Assembly: GCF_000821085.1 (NCBI RefSeq)
Contig: NZ_CCXR01000001.1
Coordinates: 2,997,001-3,061,000 of the forward strand
Origin: Bacillus sp. B-jedd
GTDB taxonomy: Bacteria; Bacillota; Bacilli; Bacillales; Cytobacillaceae
Length of the DNA stretch: 64,000 bases
Direction of reading: 5' to 3'
Positions 29,270 to 37,660 of the stretch are shown here, one piece after another. A model generated the notes under the pieces. The model saw nothing but the letters and a program-made list of their open reading frames with translations. It was not told where the DNA came from and ran no database searches. The position numbers and the translations under genes were made by a program. Every line of letters starts with the position of its first letter. Position 1 is the stretch's first letter.

Positions 29270-30451
29270 TTATGCACGCAGCGTTTCCTTGTTATTCCTC
29301 ATGCCGCGGTCGTAGATGACTGTTGTCCCGATGGAAATGAAGAAAAGGACGATCAGGATGATGAACAACATCGACATGCCGTACAGGTCGACAAGGATGC
29401 CGCCGAGAAGCGGTCCGATCATCCTGCCGCCTGTCGCGGTGCTGTTGACGATTCCCTGGTAGAACCCTTCCCTGCCCCGCGGTGCGAGTTCGCTGGCGAT
29501 GGTCGGGACCGCCGGCCAGATGAGCATTTCTCCTGCTGTCAAAATAATCATTCCCGCCATGAAGCCGGTGAAGCTGCCAGCATTTGCGGCAACGATGAAT
29601 GCGACAACAAAGATGAGCATCCCAAGAATCATCTGCGATTTTAACGAACGGCCAAAGCGCTTAAGAAATCCATTTAGGACCGGCTGACCGAGGACGATAA
29701 GAGCTCCGTTCACTGCCCAGAGCATGCTGTACTGCGTAAGCGTGATATTGATTTCCTGTGTGTACGAAGCGATTGTCGTCTGCCACTGCACATAGGCGAC
29801 CCAACAAAGCAAGTAGCCGATACAGAGGATGAGCAGCGCTTTTAATTTCTTGCTCATTCCGGTAGATGGATTTTCCTGCAAAATGGAGGTCTGGACTCCA
29901 TCGCGGTCGGCTATGTTTTTATAGCCAAAAAAGGCAATCGCCATAAAAACGATGTACATGATCAGGTTGGCGACAAAAATCAATTGGAAGGAGTAATCGG
30001 CCACGATGCCGCCAAGCGCCGCCCCGACTGCGACACCAAGGTTCTGGGCGACATAGATGGCATTGAACGCACGCCTTCCACCATCCTTCCACACCGCACC
30101 CGACATGGCATACATCGCCGGGAATATAATTCCTGAGCCAAAGCCGGCAATAGTCAAGAAAATTCCGTACGGGATAAAACTGTTCCAGAATGTAAGGCCT
30201 AGGACCGCCGTCAACGCGATGCCAATCCCGAGTAAAATCGATTTATAGCCGCCAAAGCGGTCGAATAGGCTGCCGCCTGCAAGATTGCCGGCAACGCTCG
30301 CCGCCGCGTTCAGCATTAAAATAAATCCCGCTGTGGAAAGAGATTTTCCCAAATGGTCGTGGATATAAATTGTATTTAAAGGCCACAGGAAGGATGAGCC
30401 CGTAACATTGACAACCATGCCAATGATTAAAAGCCATAAGGAACGAGGCAT
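29270..30451 (-). CDS. yttB: MFS transporter, YttB-like
   Basis: 393-aa major facilitator protein with about 12 membrane helices. The motif GGSLFDRFGGYK between helices 2 and 3 matches MFS motif A. Likely a drug or metabolite efflux system; substrate unknown. The start at 30451 follows AAAGGGGGAA; the frame continues upstream for 66 codons without SD and there it lacks membrane character. Position beside leuS is the same as B. subtilis yttB, which supports the name. Confidence 0.82.
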   Translation of the reverse strand: MPRSLWLLIIGMVVNVTGSSFLWPLNTIYIHDHLGKSLSTAGFILMLNAAASVAGNLAGGSLFDRFGGYKSILLGIGIALTAVLGLTFWNSFIPYGIFLTIAGFGSGIIFPAMYAMSGAVWKDGGRRAFNAIYVAQNLGVAVGAALGGIVADYSFQLIFVANLIMYIVFMAIAFFGYKNIADRDGVQTSILQENPSTGMSKKLKALLILCIGYLLCWVAYVQWQTTIASYTQEINITLTQYSMLWAVNGALIVLGQPVLNGFLKRFGRSLKSQMILGMLIFVVAFIVAANAGSFTGFMAGMIILTAGEMLIWPAVPTIASELAPRGREGFYQGIVNSTATGGRMIGPLLGGILVDLYGMSMLFIILIVLFFISIGTTVIYDRGMRNNKETLRA

Positions 30452-30654
30452 CCGAATTCCCCCTTTTTCGCAAAATAACAAAGCCTCATTTTTAAGCACA
30501 ATGGATATTCTAGTCCTTTTCCCGCGACTCTGCAATGGTTTTTGTTTGAATAAGCGAAAAGCACTGTACCCAATTGGATACAGTGCTTTCATTCGGACTA
30601 TTCTTTTTCCAAACTGCTGGGAGCGGTGCGCGCTGCGCCTTCCCGCCAATCAGT

Positions 30655-32100
30655 TTATTTCTTAGGAACTGCCGGAACAACAGGCTGCTGGGCCGGGAAT
30701 TCCTCATTAATGGCGTGCGTTTTCTTTTGGAAGTTATCCTTTTCGCTTGTGACAGCTTTCTTCGCTTTTTCAATTTCCGCTTTCAGCTTGTCGATATTAA
30801 CGCCTTTTTTGACAAGTTCTTCAGTTGCGATCTGAATGGCCTGGTTGGATTCTTCAATGGACACTGCCAATGAATCCATCGCTCCTTGCGGATTGTGGAA
30901 GCCAGCGGAGCTTTCCGCTGCGACGATATCCCAGAACCACTGGCTTTTGCGGATATGTTCCTGCGCGGCCTTGATTTTGTCATTGCTGACGCCAGTTGTA
31001 ATCATTTTATTCACATAATAGTGAGAGTTGATTGAAACCTCTTCTGCTTTATGAAGCTGTTTCATATGAGTATCCTGGATTTCGATGACCCGTGCTTCAA
31101 GCTTATCAATGTCACGGTCGCCGTGGCATGTGCCGCAGGATGCCTTCATTGTCTTAAGCGGTGAAGTCCACCAGTGGGAAGAGATTTTCCTTTTTCCATC
31201 TACACGCTCATATGGCATATGGCAGTCCGCACAGGCGACGCCTGCCTTCCCATGCGTTCCTTCCGTGAATGTTTCATAGTCAGGATGCTGTGCTTTCAGC
31301 ATTGGTGTTCCGGAAATATTGTGTACCCAATCTTTCTCGAATCCTTTTTCTTTCGCAATGGAAGAGTAGTATTCATACATTTCTTCCGGTTTGAAGCCTT
31401 TATCCCACGGGAACGTAACTTCGCTAGTAGTAGCGTCGAAGTAATATTCTACGTGGCACTGGCCGCATACATAGCTGCGCATATCATTTTTAGTAGCCTT
31501 GGAAACATCAATGCCCTTCCGCTCCATCGCTTTTACGAAGCTTGGACGGGTGACACGGAGGTCCATATTCTGTGGGTCATGGCAGTCAGAGCATCCGATT
31601 GGCGAATGGCCCATTGCTTCCCCTTTAGGGAAAATTTCAGTCTTGAAGTTGGCGCTCCAGTATTTCTCGCCCATTTCATCGATCATTTTCGGAACGGCGG
31701 TTGATTTACAAGTGTAGCAGGACCCGACGGATTTATCGGTGATCCGGGCTACATTTTTAATATCTTCGAGTGCGTATACGTGGCCGCGGTCTTCATTATA
31801 CTCTGTCGCAAAACCATAGCCGTTGAACAGAATCGGCAAATATGGTTCTTTGTCGGCGTCATATTTGGAACGTTTAACCGAGCCGCTGTATTTCGTATCA
31901 GACATTTTCTCATTTTTCTTATAGCTGTTGTATTGAAGCGGGAACATGTCCTTGAACGCTTCATTTGAAATTTCATCTTTTGATAGGCCGGTTGTTTTCT
32001 GATTGGCGGCAGCTGCTTGTTCGCTGGAGGAACTGCAGCCCGTAATAATCAGAATCAAGGCCAGGAGCATCATATACGCTCCTAAACGGAACTTTGACAT
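30655..32100 (-). CDS. nrfA: Ammonia-forming cytochrome c nitrite reductase NrfA
   Basis: 481 aa. Pentaheme enzyme reducing nitrite to ammonium with six electrons on the outer face of the membrane. Active-site heme motif CYTCK at 128-132, then four CxxCH hemes at 170, 212, 290 and 322. Family catalytic residues are seen: Arg in EDRGHVY, Tyr after CGQCHVEYY, Gln-His in KAQHPDY. A lipobox LIITGC (Cys22) suggests lipid anchoring, unlike soluble E. coli NrfA. SD GGGAGG. Starts 2 bp after nrfH; last gene of the operon. Confidence 0.96.
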   Translation of the reverse strand: MSKFRLGAYMMLLALILIITGCSSSSEQAAAANQKTTGLSKDEISNEAFKDMFPLQYNSYKKNEKMSDTKYSGSVKRSKYDADKEPYLPILFNGYGFATEYNEDRGHVYALEDIKNVARITDKSVGSCYTCKSTAVPKMIDEMGEKYWSANFKTEIFPKGEAMGHSPIGCSDCHDPQNMDLRVTRPSFVKAMERKGIDVSKATKNDMRSYVCGQCHVEYYFDATTSEVTFPWDKGFKPEEMYEYYSSIAKEKGFEKDWVHNISGTPMLKAQHPDYETFTEGTHGKAGVACADCHMPYERVDGKRKISSHWWTSPLKTMKASCGTCHGDRDIDKLEARVIEIQDTHMKQLHKAEEVSINSHYYVNKMITTGVSNDKIKAAQEHIRKSQWFWDIVAAESSAGFHNPQGAMDSLAVSIEESNQAIQIATEELVKKGVNIDKLKAEIEKAKKAVTSEKDNFQKKTHAINEEFPAQQPVVPAVPKK

Positions 32101-32102
32101 CC

Positions 32103-32615
32103 TTAAAATCCTCCCTTGTTTTCAAGCAGCTCGCCTGATTTTGGCGGCATATTGAATTCTTTTGTTTTAAAGTTCTTTCCGTGCGGCACAGTGCGATGGC
32201 AAGTTGTGCAGCTTTCCTTCGCGTCATGCTCGATGTTTGTCAGTGTACTTTCATGGCAAGTGATACAATTTTCCTCGACAACCTTCTCTGTTTTTTCGGT
32301 TGCATGAAGTTCGTTCGGGATTTTGTCAGTACCGAGCGTATTGTAATACATATGCCCCATTCCGGCCTTTCCCTTGAATACCAGCTTCTTCGCCACACTA
32401 TCATGCGGCAGATGGCAGGCATTGCAGGATAAAGTCGAATGTGTTGAATCCGTAAAGGATCCATACGCAGAGTCCATGATGTGGCAGCTCTGGCAGAAAT
32501 TTGGCGAGTCCGTGTAGGCCATCGTTTTTACCGTCACGACGGACAGGACAATCCCCGCGAACAGCGCGGTGAAAATTAGTATTTTTTTATCGATCGCCAA
32601 GATTTTCTTAAACAT
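32103..32615 (-). CDS. nrfH: Cytochrome c nitrite reductase small subunit NrfH
   Basis: 170-aa NapC/NirT-type quinol dehydrogenase. One N-terminal membrane helix (residues ~11-32) and four heme motifs: CQSCH (41), CNACH (64), CITCH (117), CTTCH (136). It takes electrons from menaquinol and passes them to NrfA. SD GGGGAGG 6 nt before ATG. A promoter-like sequence with an inverted repeat lies in the 105-bp gap before it, so nrfHA may be expressed beyond the long operon. Confidence 0.95.
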   Translation of the reverse strand: MFKKILAIDKKILIFTALFAGIVLSVVTVKTMAYTDSPNFCQSCHIMDSAYGSFTDSTHSTLSCNACHLPHDSVAKKLVFKGKAGMGHMYYNTLGTDKIPNELHATEKTEKVVEENCITCHESTLTNIEHDAKESCTTCHRTVPHGKNFKTKEFNMPPKSGELLENKGGF

Positions 32616-32634
32616 TCTTTCACCTCCCCAGGTA

Positions 32635-32675
32635 AATGTTTATCTATTAAAACACTTCTGTGTTCTAATCAATGT
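32635..32675 (-). promoter_or_regulatory. Internal promoter candidate before nrfH with an inverted repeat
   Basis: On the minus strand TTGATT, 17-nt spacer, TAATAG. The spacer contains the inverted repeat AACAC-AGAA-GTGTT (32651-32664), placed where a repressor or activator could act. The protein binding it, if any, is unknown. Confidence 0.4.
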
Positions 32676-32720
32676 CATAGTTCCTACAGGCTAGGCCTGT
32701 TCCATTCGCCCCGCATTCCG

Positions 32721-33044
32721 CTAATCAACCGGAAGTTCCGTTTTACGTGCGCGGATTGACTCGAGCGCTGCCTGAATGTCATCATCAACCCCGGCCTCTT
32801 TCTGGACTGAATCGGCGGCAAGGTGATAATAAGACTTTTTCAGACTGTCAAAATCTTCGCGAGAAATCTTGCCCATTAGGACATCCATTTCAAGCTCATT
32901 CACTGCTTCGTAGACTGTTTCAAGTTCAACCTTTTCCCCGGTGCTTTCCGGGAGGGTGGTTTGCCCTTTTGCAAAAAAAGGGCGAAGGATGAAGAAGAGG
33001 CAAGCCGACACCAGCAATGCGCATAAAAAGATGATTATTAGCAA
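32721..33044 (-). CDS. CcmI-like cytochrome c maturation protein (short)
   Basis: 107 aa. One N-terminal membrane helix (LIIIFLCALLVSACLFFIL) is followed by a helical hairpin LETVYEAVNELEMDVLMGKISREDFDSLKKSYYHLA, the pattern of the CcmI/CycH N-terminal region. The TPR domain of CcmI/NrfG that binds the apocytochrome is missing. TTG start with AGGAGG 8 nt upstream. It follows the CcmH-like gene and precedes nrfH. A role in assembling NrfHA is inferred from position and partial similarity. Confidence 0.65.
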   Translation of the reverse strand: MLIIIFLCALLVSACLFFILRPFFAKGQTTLPESTGEKVELETVYEAVNELEMDVLMGKISREDFDSLKKSYYHLAADSVQKEAGVDDDIQAALESIRARKTELPVD

Positions 33045-33108
33045 CCGTACCGCCTCCTTTACAAATTTCCGGGGGTGAGTCCCACCCTAAATTCCTAGTG
33101 CCCTTATG

Positions 33109-33585
33109 TCAGAAATGTTTTTTCCTTTCGGTTTCGAACACTTCTTCAAAGCTGCTGTTATCCATATCCGGCTGCATTGCCTGGCGTTCATTCCCCATTG
33201 CAGCAGGCTTTTTGGCGGCAGTTATCTTTCTAATAGCAACCACCGCAATCACTCCACCAGCTGCTGCGGCCACAGCCGGCATAAGCCAAGCGAACAGGCC
33301 GCTTCCGCCCTTATCAGGAGCTTTCAGGGCAGATGGGCCAAGCACATCCGTATAATGACTAATAATTTCATCAGGTCCGAGCCCCTCCTCGAGCATTTCA
33401 AGCACTTCACTTGTATAGAGCTTCCTAACCTTGCACGTTGTGATATCATGTTCGGCATGGCCATCCATGTAAAGCTGGTCAGCCACCGCTTTAAACTCAG
33501 GCGAATTGGCTGTAAAAGAGGCGAATGCCACAGCAGGCAGCAGTGAAAGAAAAAGCATCAACAGTAGAACCGTTTTTCTCATCAC
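33109..33585 (-). CDS. CcmH/NrfF-like protein with a single cysteine
   Basis: 158 aa. Signal peptide (1-22), a small helical hairpin (ITTCKVRKLYTSEVLEMLEEG, then PDEIISHYTDVLG), a membrane helix (~98-118) and a charged tail. The EMLEEGxxxDEIxxxYxxxxG part fits CcmH/NrfF/CycL, which reduce apocytochrome cysteines via a CxxC pair. Here only Cys51 remains in the loop, which is also about ten residues shorter than usual. GTG at 33585 (or ATG at 33582) overlaps the CcmF stop by 1-4 bp, indicating coupling. Confidence 0.65.
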   Translation of the reverse strand: MMRKTVLLLMLFLSLLPAVAFASFTANSPEFKAVADQLYMDGHAEHDITTCKVRKLYTSEVLEMLEEGLGPDEIISHYTDVLGPSALKAPDKGGSGLFAWLMPAVAAAAGGVIAVVAIRKITAAKKPAAMGNERQAMQPDMDNSSFEEVFETERKKHF

Positions 33586-35561
33586 CGGACATCCCCCTCT
33601 TTTGTGACATCATGCACAATCGGTCTGCCACCAAGTCGCTTTTTACTGGATAATGCAACCAGGATGCCTGCAAGCATTATATAGCCCCCCGTCCAAATCC
33701 AACTGATGAACGGATTTACTCTCGCCAGGACTGTTATCTTATTTTTCGTTTCCCAGGAGCTGAGGACAACGTATAGATCTTCATTCCAGCGGCTCATTAC
33801 CGCCACTTCAGTGGAAGGTTCGGCCCAGTTGTCATAATAAATTTTTTCCGGCTTCACAGGATCGAGAATCCTGCCTTTATACTCCACTCCCATTTCGGCG
33901 AAAATCACATCCCTGTCAGCCAGCTTTACCTTATTGAAGCTTTTGAACGTAAGGTGATACCCGCCGATTTGGAAGCTCTCGCCCTTTTCAACCGTCTTGA
34001 TGACCTCAAGCGGATATGCCTGCGAGCAAATAATCCCAACCGCCAGCACCCCAATCCCAATATGGACGAGATAGCCGCCATAGCGCCTTTTATTTTTGGC
34101 AAAAAGCTTCGCTGTGGCAGCCGCGGTGTTTTCTGCGGTTGCTTTTTTCCGTGCCTGGACGGCCCTGGCAATTTCAGCGGCATGGGTGGCCAGCATGAAC
34201 ATACAGGCCGAAATCCCGATTATCGCAAACATCCCTTCAACGCCGGAACCGATCAGGATAGCAGCGAATACGGCAGAGACGGTTAGCGGCCAGCGGATTT
34301 GTTTAATGAATCGGGCAAGATTTGCTTTTTGCCAAGGTATGACCGGACAAACAGCCATGAGCAAAATGAGGGCGAGCAGGATTGGCGCCATCACTTTATT
34401 GAAGTACGGGGCACCAGTATTGATTTTCGTCCCTATAAAAGTCTCGGAGATGAGCGGAAAAACCGTCCCCCAGAAAACAGCGAACGCCGCTGCCAGCAAA
34501 ATATAATTATTAAGCAGGAAACTGCTTTCTTTCGAAAAGTAAGCGGTTACCGGCACACTTTCACGGCGGATCAGCCTATATCTTGAGACGACGAGATACG
34601 AAGCGAATAAAACCATGAATGCCAGGAAGATGAAAAAATATGTTCCTAGGCTGCTGTCGGCAAAGGCATGGACGCTTGTCAGGATTCCGCTCCGGACTAG
34701 GAAGGTTCCAAAAAGCGTCAGGCCGTATGACAGGATGACGAGAAATAGGTTCCATTTCCGGAGCATGTTTTTCCGTTCCTGGATCATCACTGAATGCAGT
34801 AGCGCCGAAACGGTAAGCCAAGGCATGAAGGAGGCGTTCTCGACCGGATCCCACGCCCAGTAGCCGCCCCATCCGAGTTCAACGTATGCCCACCAGGCTC
34901 CAATCAAGTTCCCGGCTGTTAAAAACATCCACGCTGTCAGCGTCCATTTCCTGGTCAGTCTCAGCCACTCAGTGTCCATGTTTTTCAGCATAAGCGAGGC
35001 CATCGCATACGCGAATGGAACCGCCAGGCCGACGTACCCAAGGTAAAGAGTGACCGGGTGGATGACCATTCCCGGATTCTGGAGCATCGGGTTCAATCCG
35101 TTCCCATCCGCGGGGATTGTTTCCGATAGTTCAAACGGGTTTGCCATCGTGATCATGACAGCAAAAAAGAAAAGCAGATTCAGCGCAAGTACTGCCAGCG
35201 TATAAGGCGTATAGGGACTCCTTTTTCCAAAAGCAATAATAGCAGTGTAGAAAGAAAGGAGCAGCGTCCAGAAAAGGAGCGAGCCTGCGTTGCCGGCCCA
35301 AAAGGCGGACAGCTTATAAATAAGCGGAAGCGCCCGGTTCGTATAGGAAAACACATATGTGTATTCAAAATGCCCTGTGCCTAGAAGATACAGCAGCAAA
35401 GCCGAGGCTCCTAAGGCAGAAATGAGTGTGCCGATGATTGCGCCTCTGGCGCTTTCCAGCCATTGCAGGCTTTTTTTCCGGATTCCGGAAATCGTTGCGG
35501 CCAGCGTGTAGGCCGACAAAAGGATGCCAAGAATCAGTGATAGATTTCCAATGATGTACAT
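33582..35561 (-). CDS. Heme lyase CcmF/NrfE family
   Basis: 659-aa membrane protein with many helices. The heme-handling WWD region reads WWAYVELGWGGYW-AWDPVENASFMPW (~224-248). Histidines matching the four heme-ligand histidines of CcmF are present: HPVTLYLGYVG (168), ALLHSV (256), TSVHAFA (298) and GGYLVHIG (~500). It attaches heme to apocytochromes; beside nrfA with its CxxCK heme it likely acts like NrfE. The ATG at 35561 has GGGGG 8 nt upstream. Bacilli normally use ResB/ResC (System II), so this System I subunit is notable. Confidence 0.88.
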   Translation of the reverse strand: MYIIGNLSLILGILLSAYTLAATISGIRKKSLQWLESARGAIIGTLISALGASALLLYLLGTGHFEYTYVFSYTNRALPLIYKLSAFWAGNAGSLLFWTLLLSFYTAIIAFGKRSPYTPYTLAVLALNLLFFFAVMITMANPFELSETIPADGNGLNPMLQNPGMVIHPVTLYLGYVGLAVPFAYAMASLMLKNMDTEWLRLTRKWTLTAWMFLTAGNLIGAWWAYVELGWGGYWAWDPVENASFMPWLTVSALLHSVMIQERKNMLRKWNLFLVILSYGLTLFGTFLVRSGILTSVHAFADSSLGTYFFIFLAFMVLFASYLVVSRYRLIRRESVPVTAYFSKESSFLLNNYILLAAAFAVFWGTVFPLISETFIGTKINTGAPYFNKVMAPILLALILLMAVCPVIPWQKANLARFIKQIRWPLTVSAVFAAILIGSGVEGMFAIIGISACMFMLATHAAEIARAVQARKKATAENTAAATAKLFAKNKRRYGGYLVHIGIGVLAVGIICSQAYPLEVIKTVEKGESFQIGGYHLTFKSFNKVKLADRDVIFAEMGVEYKGRILDPVKPEKIYYDNWAEPSTEVAVMSRWNEDLYVVLSSWETKNKITVLARVNPFISWIWTGGYIMLAGILVALSSKKRLGGRPIVHDVTKEGDVR

Positions 35562-35599
35562 CCTGCCGGCCCCCATTTCGTTGGTGTCTTTACTGTTTT

Positions 35600-36556
35600 T
35601 TACTGGTTGAACTTTTTGAGCAATTCGCTGTATTCCGTTTCGGTTATTGACCCATCGACAAGCATTTTCCGGAGCTGGGCTCTCTTTTCAGATCCAATTC
35701 CCGGATTGGCCGTAGCGGGCTCGATTGTTTGCCGCTGCCTTTTCTTAAGGAAAAGGATCAACAGTCCGGCTGCGAGCAGGCTTGCCGCGCTAATGCCGGC
35801 AATGGTCAGCCCTAGAGGGGCTTTTTCCGTTTTGACCGCCTTGGCCGGAACCGATTGGCCGTTAACTTCTTCCATCAGCTCGCTCGTTGTTTTCGTTTCC
35901 TTCCGGTTATAAGTTAACGAAAAGTTCTTCTCTTCTCCGGCCTTCATTCCTTTCATTTGATACGTATGCATTTTTAAGCCATATGGGTTTTCATGAGGGG
36001 CTTCCGTAGCCGGCGGGCTCAGTTTTACATTTGAACTCTTCATCGGCTCAAGGACGGTCACATTGACGAGCGTGATATCAGCAAAGCTTTTAAAAGAATA
36101 ATCCAATGTTTTCGTTTCGTTTTTGACATTTATGGCGTCAGTGTAAAATTCAATGACAAATTTATATTGGTCGTTCGGTTCAATCTGTCTGCTCGTTTCC
36201 CATGAGATTGTACCTTTCTTTAGGTCGAGCTCATATTCAATTTCATACATTTGAGACAGGTCGCTTGAATAGTCCGCTGCGAAGCCAATCCTGAAATTCT
36301 CCTCGTTTACTGGCAGCGGGATTTCTATTTTGCCGGTTTGTGCGTTTGGGGATTGATTGATCAAACTGCCTTGGTAGCCAATTAAGAGCGGCGGCTGTTC
36401 TGCTTTCTTGTCATTCGGATGATTTGCAAATTCAGGCATAACCTGGACATTCAGTTCTTCAAGCTTCAGTATGCTGCTATCCTTTTCTTCTGCTAGAGCC
36501 GCGGCTGGCAGCATCAGTACGAAGTATAGAAGTGCAGCAGTCAGTTTTTTTCCCAT
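35600..36556 (-). CDS. Exported membrane-anchored protein of unknown function, first gene of the nrf operon
   Basis: 318 aa. Signal peptide (1-22, ending AAALAEEK), an extracellular beta-rich domain (~25-245) of alternating hydrophobic strands, one membrane helix (APLGLTIAGISAASLLAAG.., ~248-272), and a cytosolic tail. The tail ends in MLVDGSITETEYSELLKKF, a SHOCT-like helix pair that resembles the LMGKISREDFDSLKKSY segment of the CcmI-like protein of this operon. No cysteines or heme motifs in the external part. I recognise no family. Position, 24 bp before ccmF and after the Fnr box, suggests a part in nitrite reduction or cytochrome assembly. Confidence 0.75.
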   Translation of the reverse strand: MGKKLTAALLYFVLMLPAAALAEEKDSSILKLEELNVQVMPEFANHPNDKKAEQPPLLIGYQGSLINQSPNAQTGKIEIPLPVNEENFRIGFAADYSSDLSQMYEIEYELDLKKGTISWETSRQIEPNDQYKFVIEFYTDAINVKNETKTLDYSFKSFADITLVNVTVLEPMKSSNVKLSPPATEAPHENPYGLKMHTYQMKGMKAGEEKNFSLTYNRKETKTTSELMEEVNGQSVPAKAVKTEKAPLGLTIAGISAASLLAAGLLILFLKKRQRQTIEPATANPGIGSEKRAQLRKMLVDGSITETEYSELLKKFNQ

Positions 36557-36658
36557 TGTTTATCTTCCTTTCATGGGGATGTTTTTTTAGCGGGATTTAT
36601 ATCGTTGGGACTTTTGTATTCCAATGGCAGGACAGGAAGAATTCGTAAGTTTCTACCT

Positions 36659-36703
36659 TATTTAAACCACGGATCAGAAGGCCATTCTGTGACCTACATC
36701 ACA
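36659..36703 (-). promoter_or_regulatory. Fnr box and -10 of the nrf operon
   Basis: TGTGACCTACATCACA at 36688-36703 is a perfect match to the Fnr/CRP consensus TGTGA-N6-TCACA. On the minus strand TTTAAATA (36659-36666) stands at the spacing expected of a -10 when Fnr is centred at -41.5, with no separate -35. It is about 130 bp before the first gene. This predicts anaerobic activation by Fnr. Confidence 0.8.
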
Positions 36704-36948
36704 AAATTTTCACTGTCCTTTTCCAAATTGTGAACGGCCAGTTTGCTGAAAAATACGGAAATACTCGAAAATAGCCATCAGACTGGTTTTTAACTTTTGA
36801 AGGGGTTGTGGAGAAATTATGAAGAATTTATGAACTTATACAAAGGATTAAAGAATAGGATTCGGAACGGTGAGGAAAATTGTTGCCAATTAGTATTTAC
36901 TGGGAGAACTTTTTTGGCGGAGATTTTTTTTCGGCAAATAAAGGATTG

Positions 36949-36976
36949 AAAAAGCAGCGCCAGGGGGCACTGCTTT
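36949..36976 (-). terminator. Terminator of the ytzC unit
   Basis: Stem AAAAGCAGCGCC with GGCACTGCTTTT (one G-U pair), 4-nt loop, T run on the minus strand; lies between the 59-aa gene and the Fnr promoter. Confidence 0.8.
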
Positions 36977-36992
36977 TCAAAGGATAATTATG

Positions 36993-37172
36993 CTAATCAT
37001 ACTTATGATTTTCCACATGCATTTTCGACTTGGCCTTTTGGCCTCCTGTTTCTTCATAAGCTTTCTTGGCCCGGTCAATTAGATTAAATTCACTTCCTGC
37101 TTCTACATCGTGGCTGTTGCGGCCATTGCGGGTTTTCTGTTCCGGATTATTTTTCTTGGACCTTTTTTTCAT
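36993..37172 (-). CDS. Small basic protein, 59 aa, unknown
   Basis: MKKRSKKNNPEQKTRNGRNS... ending ENHKYD. Very hydrophilic, rich in Lys, Asn and Glu, no membrane segment, no cysteines. An AGGAGGG SD is 8-9 nt before the ATG, so it is probably translated. Composition reminds of small spore-coat or minor SASP-type proteins, but I do not recognise a family. It follows ytzC by 15 bp and shares its terminator, so they form one unit. Confidence 0.7.
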   Translation of the reverse strand: MKKRSKKNNPEQKTRNGRNSHDVEAGSEFNLIDRAKKAYEETGGQKAKSKMHVENHKYD

Positions 37173-37187
37173 TTGTCCTGATCCCTC

Positions 37188-37451
37188 CTAATACCTCTGC
37201 AGGATGAGGTCATTCTGTATTCCCTGTAGCTGCAGCCTCATCCGATTAAGGCGTTCCCTTTGCTGGGAATTGGCACTTAAGGCTAGCGCTGTCATTTCAT
37301 TGTACGCATCTTCCAATGCTTGCAGCGCTTCTGTATGTCCCTTGGCGTTGTAATGCTCTTGCATGGCCGTATGGTTATACTGTTCCTGGGCATATTCAAT
37401 CGTCTGCTCACATTTGCTGATAAAGTCTTCGATGGATTTTCGGGTTGCCAA
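37188..37451 (-). CDS. ytzC: YtzC family (DUF2524) protein
   Basis: 87-aa, all-helical protein (MATRKSIEDFISKCEQTIEYAQEQY...) with the family-typical QQRERLNRMRLQLQGIQNDLILQ end; predicted coiled coil. No function known. TTG start, with GGGGGGA 5-6 nt upstream. It diverges from mnmL, as in B. subtilis where ytzC neighbours ytqA. Confidence 0.82.
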   Translation of the reverse strand: MATRKSIEDFISKCEQTIEYAQEQYNHTAMQEHYNAKGHTEALQALEDAYNEMTALALSANSQQRERLNRMRLQLQGIQNDLILQRY

Positions 37452-37660
37452 AAAAGTCCCCCCTTACACTGTTGATTCGGCCTTTTGAAACTGGCTGGCC
37501 GGAACCTGCATAAGCAGTTTCATTCTTATTGTGTTCACCCCGCCGCCATCTATCACCCCGGTTTGCTGATAAATACTGCCAGGAAATGAAATAGCTTAGT
37601 TCGCCCGTTCATGTTAAAATTCAGGAGGAAAAGCCAGAAATCAATGGGGTGACCAATAAT

